Part shown: positions 50,541-57,954 of the stretch, one piece after another | Layout: each line of letters starts with the position of its first letter | Numbering within the stretch: the first letter of the stretch is position 1 | Source: Streptomyces sp. YIM 121038 | GTDB lineage: Bacteria > Actinomycetota > Actinomycetes > Streptomycetales > Streptomycetaceae | NCBI RefSeq assembly: GCF_006088715.1 | Contig: NZ_CP030771.1 | Coordinates: 5,342,001 to 5,406,000 of the forward strand | Direction: 5' to 3' | Length of the DNA: 64,000 nucleotides | Made by a program: the position numbers and the translations under genes | Notes under the pieces: generated by a model | Seen by the model: the letters and a program-made list of their open reading frames with translations, nothing else | The model's database searches: none | Told to the model about the DNA's origin: nothing

Positions 50541-52943
50541 ATGGCGGGGCTTTCTACCCCTCATCAGCTTGACCACCCCTCAATCCTCGCGGGTCCGGTA
50601 CTGACCGACGACAACCGCCTCATCGTGATGGTCATCGCGGCCGTCGCGATCGCGGCCCTGGCGGTCGCCTGGGTGCTCGTGCGCCAGGTGCTCGCGGCCG
50701 GCGAGGGCACCGACAGCATGAAGAAGATCGCCGCGGCGGTGCAGGAAGGCGCGAATGCCTATCTGTGGCGGCAGTTGCGGACCCTCGGCGTTTTCGCCGT
50801 CGTGGTGTTCTTCCTGCTCATGCTGCTGCCCGCGGACGACTGGAATCAGCGCATCGGCCGGTCGGTGTTCTTCCTGATCGGTGCGGCCTTCTCGGCCACC
50901 ACCGGCTATATCGGTATGTGGCTCGCCGTGCGCAGCAATGTGCGCGTGGCCGCCGCGGCCCGGGAAGCGACACCGGCGGAAGGCGAGCCGGAAAAGGATC
51001 TCACCGCCGTCTCGCACAAAGCGATGAAGATCGCTTTCCGTACGGGCGGCGTCGTCGGCATGTTCACGGTGGGGCTCGGTCTGCTCGGCGCCTCCTGTGT
51101 CGTGCTCGTCTACGCGGCGGACGCACCGAAGGTGCTCGAAGGCTTCGGCCTCGGAGCCGCGCTGATCGCGATGTTCATGCGTGTCGGAGGCGGCATCTTC
51201 ACCAAGGCCGCCGACGTCGGCGCCGACCTGGTCGGCAAGGTCGAACAGGGCATTCCGGAGGACGATCCGCGCAATGCCGCGACCATCGCCGACAACGTGG
51301 GCGACAACGTCGGCGACTGCGCGGGGATGGCGGCCGACCTCTTCGAGTCGTACGCCGTCACGCTCGTCGCCGCGCTGATCCTCGGCAAGGCCGCGTTCGG
51401 TGACTCCGGACTCGCCTTCCCGCTGATCGTGCCCGCGATCGGCGTGATCACCGCGATGATCGGCATCTTCGCGGTGGCGCCCCGGCGCTCCGACCGCAGC
51501 GGGATGACCGCCATCAACCGCGGCTTCTTCATCTCGGCGTTCATCTCGCTCGCCCTCGTCGCGGTGGCCGTCTTCGTCTACCTCCCGTCCTCGTACGCGG
51601 ACTTGGACGGGGTCGAGGACGCGGCGATCCTGGCCAAGAGCGGCGACCCACGGGTCCTCGCGGTCGTGGCGGTCGCCATCGGCATCGTCCTGGCCGCGCT
51701 GATCCAGCAGCTGACCGGCTACTTCACCGAGACCAGCCGACGCCCCGTCAGGGACATCGGCAAGACCTCGCTCACGGGCCCGGCCACGGTCGTGCTCGCG
51801 GGCATCTCCGTGGGTCTGGAATCGGCCGTCTACACGGCGCTGTTGATCGGCCTCGGCGTGTACGGGGCGTTCCTGCTCGGCGGCACGTCGATCATGCTCG
51901 CCCTGTTCGCGGTGGCGCTCGCCGGGACCGGCCTGCTCACCACGGTCGGCGTCATCGTCGCCATGGACACCTTCGGGCCGGTCTCCGACAACGCGCAGGG
52001 CATCGCCGAGATGTCCGGCGACGTCCAGGGCGCGGGCGCGCAGGTGCTCACCGACCTGGACGCCGTGGGCAACACCACCAAGGCCATCACCAAGGGCATC
52101 GCCATCGCCACGGCCGTGCTCGCGGCCTCGGCGCTGTTCGGCTCGTACCGGGACGCGATCGCCGAGGCGGCGGACGACGTCGGCCAGAAGCTCGGCGACG
52201 GCGCCCCGATGAACCTGGTGATGGACATCTCACAGCCCAACAACCTGGTGGGCCTCGTGCTCGGCGCCGCGGTCGTGTTCCTCTTCTCGGGGCTCGCGAT
52301 CAACGCCGTGTCGCGGTCGGCCGGGGCCGTGGTGTACGAGGTGCGGCGGCAGTTCCGCGAGCGTCCCGGGATCATGGACTACACGGAGCAGCCCGAGTAC
52401 GGGCGCGTCGTCGACATCTGCACCAAGGACGCGCTGCGCGAGCTGGCCACGCCCGGACTGATCGCCGTGCTCACGCCGATCGCGGTCGGCTTCACGTTCG
52501 GCGTGGGCGCGCTCGGCGCGTTCCTCGCGGGCGCGATCGGCACGGGCACGCTGATGGCGGTCTTCCTCGCCAACTCCGGTGGCGCGTGGGACAACGCGAA
52601 GAAGCTCGTCGAGGACGGTCACCACGGCGGCAAGGGCAGTGAGGCCCATGCCGCGACGGTGATCGGCGACACGGTCGGCGACCCGTTCAAGGACACCGCG
52701 GGCCCGGCGATCAACCCGCTCCTGAAGGTGATGAACCTGGTGGCGCTGCTCATCGCGCCCGCCGTCGTCAAGTTCAGCTACGGAGAGGACAAGAGCGTCG
52801 GGATGCGCGTCCTGATCGCGGTCCTGTCCATCGCGGTCATCGTCGGCGCGGTGTACGTCTCCAAGCGGCGCGGCATCGCCGTCGGTGACGAGGAGAACTC
52901 GGGGAAGGTCGCCAGCTCGGCCGACCCCGCGGTCGTCTCGTAG
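50541..52943 (+). CDS. hppA: Membrane proton-pumping pyrophosphatase
   Basis: The 800-residue protein has about 16 membrane helices and the three family loops: GGIFTKAADVGADLVGKVE (pyrophosphate binding), DNVGDNVGDCAGMAADLFES, and GDTVGDPFKDTAGPAINPL. The residue after GNTT is Lys (GNTTKAITKG), which predicts a K+-independent H+ pump. It recovers energy by pumping protons with PPi hydrolysis. Start ATG 50541 has AAGGAGG just upstream. Confidence 0.95.
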   Translation: MAGLSTPHQLDHPSILAGPVLTDDNRLIVMVIAAVAIAALAVAWVLVRQVLAAGEGTDSMKKIAAAVQEGANAYLWRQLRTLGVFAVVVFFLLMLLPADDWNQRIGRSVFFLIGAAFSATTGYIGMWLAVRSNVRVAAAAREATPAEGEPEKDLTAVSHKAMKIAFRTGGVVGMFTVGLGLLGASCVVLVYAADAPKVLEGFGLGAALIAMFMRVGGGIFTKAADVGADLVGKVEQGIPEDDPRNAATIADNVGDNVGDCAGMAADLFESYAVTLVAALILGKAAFGDSGLAFPLIVPAIGVITAMIGIFAVAPRRSDRSGMTAINRGFFISAFISLALVAVAVFVYLPSSYADLDGVEDAAILAKSGDPRVLAVVAVAIGIVLAALIQQLTGYFTETSRRPVRDIGKTSLTGPATVVLAGISVGLESAVYTALLIGLGVYGAFLLGGTSIMLALFAVALAGTGLLTTVGVIVAMDTFGPVSDNAQGIAEMSGDVQGAGAQVLTDLDAVGNTTKAITKGIAIATAVLAASALFGSYRDAIAEAADDVGQKLGDGAPMNLVMDISQPNNLVGLVLGAAVVFLFSGLAINAVSRSAGAVVYEVRRQFRERPGIMDYTEQPEYGRVVDICTKDALRELATPGLIAVLTPIAVGFTFGVGALGAFLAGAIGTGTLMAVFLANSGGAWDNAKKLVEDGHHGGKGSEAHAATVIGDTVGDPFKDTAGPAINPLLKVMNLVALLIAPAVVKFSYGEDKSVGMRVLIAVLSIAVIVGAVYVSKRRGIAVGDEENSGKVASSADPAVVS

Positions 52944-52965
52944 CCGGTTCCGCCGTCCCAACACA

Positions 52966-53001
52966 GGGGCGGGTGGCGCTTCTTGAAGCGCCGCCCGCCC
53001 C
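52966..53001 (+). terminator. Terminator of hppA
   Basis: A 17-bp stem GGGGCGGGTGGCGCTTC with its complement and a 2-base loop (one G-T pair) lies 22 bases past the stop. Confidence 0.8.
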
Positions 53002-53169
53002 TCGTGCGTGCCGACGGGCGCCACGGCGCACGTGTCGTGAGCCTTCTCTCGCCCCGCGCCCCTTGGTGCAAATGGCTGCAATAGGGGCGGTAGGGGATGC
53101 CCGGCGTGGGGTCCCGGCCCGGTCGGCGTGTAAGTTCCGGGGCCGAGAGCCATGGAAGGGACCAATCCG

Positions 53170-53736
53170 GTGAACAAGAAGCTCGCGGCCGCAGTGTCCG
53201 GCGGTGCGGTACTGGTACTGGCGCTGTCGGGGTGCTCGGACGACGACGGCAACAAGAAGCTGGACGACTGGGCCAAGAAGGTCTGCGACACGGCCGTACA
53301 GGCCCAGTCGAAGAAGATCGCCAACGCCAACGCGGCGATCAAGAAGCAGACCGCGGACAACAGCTCGCCGGAGGAAGTGAAGAAGACCGACTCGCAGGCG
53401 TTCCAGGACATCTCCGACGCCTACAAGGAGCGCAGCGCCGCCCTGAAGAAGGCGGGCGCGCCGCCGGTCGACGACGGCGAGAAGAAGCTGAACGCCGCCG
53501 TGAAGGAGCTGGACGGCCTCTCCAAGTCGTACGCGGACCTCAAGGCGCAGACCGACAAGCTCGACACGAAGAACCAGTCGGCCTTCGCGGACGACCTCGC
53601 GAAGGTCGCCGAGGGCCTCGGCAAGCTCAGCAAGAGCGAGAACACGGCCCAGAAGCAGCTGGAGGCCGGGGACGTCGGCAAGGCCATGCGCGAGCAGGAC
53701 AGCTGCAAGGCGGGCAGCTCGCCCTCGTCCTCCTGA
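53170..53736 (+). CDS. Small secreted lipoprotein with coiled-coil
   Basis: The 188-residue protein has a lipoprotein signal ending LALSGCSDDD and a lysine-rich, alpha-helical mature part (KKIANANAAIKKQTADN, KKLNAAVKELDGLSKSY, DDLAKVAEGLGKLSK). It belongs to a common streptomycete small-lipoprotein class of unknown role. GTG 53170 has GGAAGGGA eight bases upstream and is preferred over ATG 53152. The stop codon is the first base of a repeat array. Confidence 0.75.
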   Translation: MNKKLAAAVSGGAVLVLALSGCSDDDGNKKLDDWAKKVCDTAVQAQSKKIANANAAIKKQTADNSSPEEVKKTDSQAFQDISDAYKERSAALKKAGAPPVDDGEKKLNAAVKELDGLSKSYADLKAQTDKLDTKNQSAFADDLAKVAEGLGKLSKSENTAQKQLEAGDVGKAMREQDSCKAGSSPSSS

Positions 53737-53893
53737 CGGCTCGTCGACCGGACGTCCGACGCTTGTCGGCCGGGCGTCCGACGCATGTCCGCAGGACGTC
53801 TGACGGCCTGTCGTCCGGACGCGTGACGGCCCGTCGGCCATGCTTCCGGCGGCCCGTCGGTCGGGCTATCGCCAGCCCGTCGGCCGGATCCGT
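53735..53893. repeat. Seven degenerate 22-23 bp repeats after the lipoprotein gene
   Basis: Seven units with the consensus GACGGCCCGTCGGCCGGACG plus three to four variable bases fill the space from the stop codon to the terminator. Copies differ at up to ten positions. Confidence 0.75.
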
Positions 53894-53896
53894 GAT

Positions 53897-53923
53897 GAGG
53901 GGCGCCCCTGATGGGCGCCCCTC
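53897..53923. terminator. Bidirectional terminator, lipoprotein/methyltransferase
   Basis: GAGGGGCGCCC and GGGCGCCCCTC pair over 11 bp with a 5-base loop between the two convergent genes. Confidence 0.8.
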
Positions 53924-53942
53924 TCGCATGCCCCGGCTGGTC

Positions 53943-54770
53943 CTACGTGCGTGCCGCCGTGACCGCCACCGTCGTGTACCGCATGGTGAAGCCGCCCCCG
54001 GCCGCGTCCACGGCGGCTCCGACGCCCTTGAGGACCTGCTCCAGGAGGGCCGCCGGGAGGCCGGTGTGGCCGCCGGTCGTGGGCACCTGGTCCAGCCACT
54101 CGTCGCGGCTGTATTCCCGCTCCCAGGCGAAGCGCCAGTGCTCCGGCGTGCCGAACGCGCCCGCTGCCCGCATCCCGTCGGCGGCCCTCAGGGCGAGGGC
54201 CGCGTACGCGTCCCCGGCGGGCATCGTCCACTGGCGGGCGGCGAGCGAGTCGGGCAGCAGCCGGCGGTAGACCTCGGCGAAGGCCCGCGCCAGGTCGGCC
54301 GGGGGCTCGCCCGCGTTCCAGAACACCGCGACGCGGCCGCCGGGCCGCAGCGTCCGTGCCGCCCGCGCCGCGCCCGCGACCGGGTCCACCCAGTGCCAGG
54401 TCTGGCCGGAGACGACCGCGTCGAAGGCCCGCCCCGCCGGGTCCCACTCCTCGAACGCCGCCACCTCCACCGTGAGGCCGCGCCGCCGCGCCAGGGCCGC
54501 CATCCGCGGGTCCACCTCGACCCCGAGCACCCGGCATCCGGCCGCCTGGAACTGGCGGGCCGCGATGCCGGTCCCCGTGCCTACGTCGACGACGTCCGGC
54601 CCCGGGCTCGCGGCGACGACACGGTCCACCAGGGCCTGGGGGTAGCGGGGCCGGGCCCGGTCGTAGCGGGCGGCGTCGGCGCCGAACGACTCGGCCACGT
54701 CGCGGTGTTGATGGGGCGGGGGCTCGCGGGGAAGGCCCTGCTCCGACGGCTCCGGCGGTAAAGTGGGCAT
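53943..54770 (-). CDS. Class I SAM-dependent methyltransferase
   Basis: The 275-residue methyltransferase of the UbiE/Methyltransf_11 type has motif I VVDVGTGTGIAARQF near residue 62, motif II GVEVDPRMAALARR, and an AVVSGQTWHWVDPV motif often found with small-molecule methyltransferases. The substrate is unknown. The start codon at 54770 sits in the first of two palindromes, with a TetR-family gene divergent on the other side, so the TetR protein probably regulates it. Confidence 0.85.
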   Translation of the reverse strand: MPTLPPEPSEQGLPREPPPHQHRDVAESFGADAARYDRARPRYPQALVDRVVAASPGPDVVDVGTGTGIAARQFQAAGCRVLGVEVDPRMAALARRRGLTVEVAAFEEWDPAGRAFDAVVSGQTWHWVDPVAGAARAARTLRPGGRVAVFWNAGEPPADLARAFAEVYRRLLPDSLAARQWTMPAGDAYAALALRAADGMRAAGAFGTPEHWRFAWEREYSRDEWLDQVPTTGGHTGLPAALLEQVLKGVGAAVDAAGGGFTMRYTTVAVTAART

Positions 54771-54801
54771 GTGCCCACTATGAGTGGGCGATCGCCCACT
54801 C
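54762..54801. promoter_or_regulatory. Tandem palindromes, candidate TetR operator
   Basis: AGTGGGCA-TG-TGCCCACT at 54762-54779 and the perfect 20-bp palindrome GAGTGGGCGATCGCCCACTC at 54782-54801 share AGTGGGC half-sites. Their centres are 21 bp apart (two helical turns). They straddle the methyltransferase start and precede the TetR gene. Confidence 0.7.
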
Positions 54802-54807
54802 GTCAAC

Positions 54808-54875
54808 GGGCCCGTCGGCCACCGGCCAATGGCCCGTCGGCCGCCCGTCAGCGACCCATCGGCCGACTGCCGCAG
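54808..54875. repeat. Three degenerate 22-23 bp repeats, same family as 53735-53893
   Basis: Units starting near 54808, 54831 and 54853 share GGCCCGTCGGCC with the array on the other side of the methyltransferase gene. Confidence 0.55.
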
Positions 54876-54935
54876 ATACGAAAGCCCGGCGGCCGCCAGG
54901 CGCAGAACCGGCGGCCGCCGGCCGCAGAAGGAGAG

Positions 54936-55547
54936 GTGAGCACCCCGGTGCCCACAGGAGTAGCCATCCGCGACGCGCGCGAGCAGCTCTTCGACGCCGC
55001 CGAGCGCGTCCTGCTCCGGGACGGGCCGAGCGCGCTGACCAGCAGGGCGGTCACCGCGGAGGCGGGCTGCGCCAAGGGCGTGCTGCACCGGCACTTCGCC
55101 GACTTCGACGCCTTCCTCGCCGAACTGGTCCTGGACCGCGTCGCCCGGGTGGACCGGCAGGCCGCGGAGCTGTGCGCGTCCGCCGGGACCGGCACCGTCG
55201 TCGACAACCTCGCCGACGCCCTGACGGAGCTGTTCGGATCGGTCGCCGTGGCCGTGGTCGGCCTCGTCACCTCGCGGGACGAGCTGCGTGCCCGGCTGCG
55301 GCGGTCGCGGCCCACCGGGGTCCCGGTGCTCGCGGAGGCCACCGCCATGGTCGCCGCGTACCTCTGCGCCGAGCGCGAACGGGGCCGTCTCGCGGCCTAC
55401 GCCGACGTCGACACGCTCGCACCCACGCTGATCGGCGCGGGGCACCTGCTGTTCGCCGACAGGAAGGGCGCCCCGCCGGAGGCCGACGCCGTCGTGAAGG
55501 TCGTGCGGACGGTCGTCGCGGGCGTCGTACGCGGACCGCTGGCCTGA
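54936..55547 (+). CDS. TetR-family repressor
   Basis: The 203-residue protein has an N-terminal TetR helix-turn-helix (EQLFDAAERVLLRDGPSALTS, TAEAGCAKGVLHRHFADFDAFL) and a C-terminal ligand/dimer domain (TGVPVLAEATAMVAAYLCAE). It probably represses the divergent methyltransferase gene and itself, with the tandem palindromes as operator. The GTG start at 54936 has a purine-rich AAGGAG just before it. An in-frame GTG at 54948 is possible. Confidence 0.85.
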   Translation: MSTPVPTGVAIRDAREQLFDAAERVLLRDGPSALTSRAVTAEAGCAKGVLHRHFADFDAFLAELVLDRVARVDRQAAELCASAGTGTVVDNLADALTELFGSVAVAVVGLVTSRDELRARLRRSRPTGVPVLAEATAMVAAYLCAERERGRLAAYADVDTLAPTLIGAGHLLFADRKGAPPEADAVVKVVRTVVAGVVRGPLA

Positions 55548-55567
55548 GGACGGGTCACAATGTGGGC

Positions 55568-57088
55568 GTGAGTTATGGCCTGCCTTTGACCGACCGTCCC
55601 GATGTCACCCCGCGCCTGAGGGAGGCCCTCCTGGGGGCCGACTTCACCGCGGACGGACTCCTCGACCTCCTGGGGGCGTCCGCGTACGCCGCGCTCGCGC
55701 GCAGCGAGACCGTGCCCGCGCTGCGGGCCACCCGGGGCGACGGCGATCTGGAGACGCTCGTACGGCTCTTCCTGTTGCAGCGTTCCGTGCCGCACGCGCG
55801 CGTGGAGCGCGTCCTGCCCGTCGGCCCTCTCCTGGAGAGCGGTTGGCTCGCGGAGGACCGGGCGGCGGGCGAGGGCGGCGGCCTCAAGGCCACCGTCGAC
55901 GTACGCCCGTACGGGGGGCCCGACGGCGAGGACTGGTTCATCGTCTCGGACCTGGGGTGCGCGGTCGGCGGGGCCGGGGGCATCGGCAGCCGCGACGAGG
56001 GCGTGGTGCTCGGCGTCGGCGGGGCCTCCACGACGCTCGCCGGGATCACCGTGCGCACACCCGTGGCCAGCGCCCTCGACGTCGGTACGGGCTCCGGCAT
56101 CCAGGCGCTGCACGCCGCCCAGCACGCCACCCGGGTCACCGCGACCGACCTCAACCCCCGTGCCCTGCACATCACCCGGCTCACGCTCGCGCTCTCCGGG
56201 GCGCCGGAAGCGGACCTGCGGGAGGGCTCGCTGTACCAGCCGGTCGAGGGCGAGACGTACGACCTGATCGTGTCCAACCCGCCGTTCGTGATCTCGCCGG
56301 GCGCGCGGCTCACGTACCGCGACGGCGGCATGGGCGGGGACGATCTGTGCCGCTCGATCGTTCAGCAGGCGGGGGACAGGCTGAACGACGGGGGGTACGC
56401 GCAGTTCCTCGCCAACTGGCAGCACGTGGACGGCGAGGAGTGGACCGAGCGCGTCCGCTCCTGGGTGCCGCGCGGCTGTGACGCGTGGATCGTGCAGCGC
56501 GAGGTGCAGGACATCACGCAGTACGCGGAGCTGTGGCTGCGCGACGCCGGGGACCACCGCACCGACCCGGCGGAGTACGCGGCGTTGTACGACGCCTGGC
56601 TCGACGAGTTCGAGGCCCGTAAGACCAAGGGCGTCGGCTTCGGCTGGGTCACGCTGCGCAAGTCCGGCGCCGCGGAGCCGTCCGTGACCATCGAGGAGTG
56701 GCCGCACCCCGTCGAGCAGCCCCTCGGCGACACGGTCCGGGCCCACTTCGCCCGCCAGGACTATCTGCGCGCCCACGACGACGCCGCGCTGCTCGGCGAC
56801 CACTTCAAGCTCGCCGCCGAAGTGGTGCAGGAGCAGGTCGGCATGCCCGGCGCCGAGGACCCGGAGCACGTCGTGCTGCGCCAGCACCGCGGCATGCGGC
56901 GGGCGACCCGGGTGGACACGGTGGGCGCGGGCTTCGCCGGCGTGTGTGACGGCACGCTCGGCGCGGGCCGCATCCTGGACGCCATCGCCCAGCTGATGGG
57001 CGAGGACCCGGTGGCGCTCAGGGACCGCACCCCGGCCCAGATCCGGCTCCTGGTGGAGCAGGGGTTCCTGGAGCCGGTGGGGCAGTAG
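55568..57088 (+). CDS. Methyltransferase of the PrmC/HemK or rRNA small-subunit type
   Basis: The 506-residue protein has an N-terminal unconserved half (about 170 residues), then a class I methyltransferase domain: motif I ALDVGTGSGIQALHAAQ near residue 170, the adenine-pocket DLNPRAL, and motif IV SNPPFVISPG. NPPF is characteristic of N-methyltransferases acting on glutamine or on adenine/guanine amino groups. It may methylate protein or RNA. It follows the TetR gene by 20 bases on the same strand. The start codon is the GTG of VSYGLPLTDRPDV. Confidence 0.82.
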   Translation: MSYGLPLTDRPDVTPRLREALLGADFTADGLLDLLGASAYAALARSETVPALRATRGDGDLETLVRLFLLQRSVPHARVERVLPVGPLLESGWLAEDRAAGEGGGLKATVDVRPYGGPDGEDWFIVSDLGCAVGGAGGIGSRDEGVVLGVGGASTTLAGITVRTPVASALDVGTGSGIQALHAAQHATRVTATDLNPRALHITRLTLALSGAPEADLREGSLYQPVEGETYDLIVSNPPFVISPGARLTYRDGGMGGDDLCRSIVQQAGDRLNDGGYAQFLANWQHVDGEEWTERVRSWVPRGCDAWIVQREVQDITQYAELWLRDAGDHRTDPAEYAALYDAWLDEFEARKTKGVGFGWVTLRKSGAAEPSVTIEEWPHPVEQPLGDTVRAHFARQDYLRAHDDAALLGDHFKLAAEVVQEQVGMPGAEDPEHVVLRQHRGMRRATRVDTVGAGFAGVCDGTLGAGRILDAIAQLMGEDPVALRDRTPAQIRLLVEQGFLEPVGQ

Positions 57089-57375
57089 GGGCGGCCGTGC
57101 CGACCGGGGGGCGCGTCCCGTACCGGCCCCGATCGGTCACGTACGTGGCGTGAGCGACCTCCGTACGCACCGTGACGAGTCCCTGTCACCACGGGGGGCC
57201 GACCCCCACACCCGCCCGGAGTCGGCCCTTCCGGGTAGGGAACCGGCCATTGTCGCCCCGGTCCGCCGCCCCTCGTTCACCCGGATTTCGTGGTTCCGCC
57301 GCCTGGGCGTGCCAGCGTCCGCAGCCGGGGCACCCGTGAGGTGCCACGTACGGGACGACACGGGGAGGCCAGGCC

Positions 57376-57573
57376 ATGGAGAGCGGACCAGCGATCTTCG
57401 CCGGGGCGGTGTTCGCGCTGTTCGGCGCGGCGCTGCTGCTGTGGACCGGCACCCGGGTCGCCCACCGCGCCCCGGTGGCGCACGGCGTCCAGCAGACGGC
57501 CGCCGCGACCCTCGCCGCCGTCGCGGGCTTCGGCGCCCTGGCCTTGGCGGTGTGGTCCTTCACACGCGTGTGA
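57376..57573 (+). CDS. 65-residue two-helix membrane protein
   Basis: The protein has two membrane helices (AIFAGAVFALFGAALLLWTG and AATLAAVAGFGALALAVWSF) and little else. GGGAGG lies about nine bases before the ATG. It is conserved in position next to topA in streptomycetes as I recall. No function is known. Confidence 0.7.
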   Translation: MESGPAIFAGAVFALFGAALLLWTGTRVAHRAPVAHGVQQTAAATLAAVAGFGALALAVWSFTRV

Positions 57574-57954
57574 GGCCCGCCCGGGGCGCGCCGGGCCCGG
57601 GAACCGGGGGCCACGCCCCTGGGATCCCGCCCTCCGTCGGCCTCCGGCCGGACGTGCGGCGCGACGGACGGCCACCGGCCGCGACCGTCCGGGAGACCCG
57701 GTCGGCCGAGGGGCCCGGCGAGCCCCGGCGCGGAGCACCGCTCACGGCCCGGGGCCAGCCCAGGCGGCAGGAATGGCGGTAGTCGGGTTACCGTTCGAGT
57801 GGCCGTTGCGGGCTTTTCCCGTTTGACACGGGGGCGGGATGTACCGTCACACTCCGCAGCGACAGCGCAACCGCAAGCGCAGTCACGGCGGCCCCCCAGG
57901 GGGGCGCCGGGCACCGCACTGCCAACCGAGCGTCGACCGGAGAGAAGAGCGAAG
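57574..57954. promoter_or_regulatory. Upstream region of topA with a TTGACA box
   Basis: These 381 bases precede the TTG start. A perfect TTGACA at 57823-57828 is a possible -35, but a good -10 at the right distance is not obvious (TACCGT at 57842 is only 13 bp away). No gene is supported here. Confidence 0.45.
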
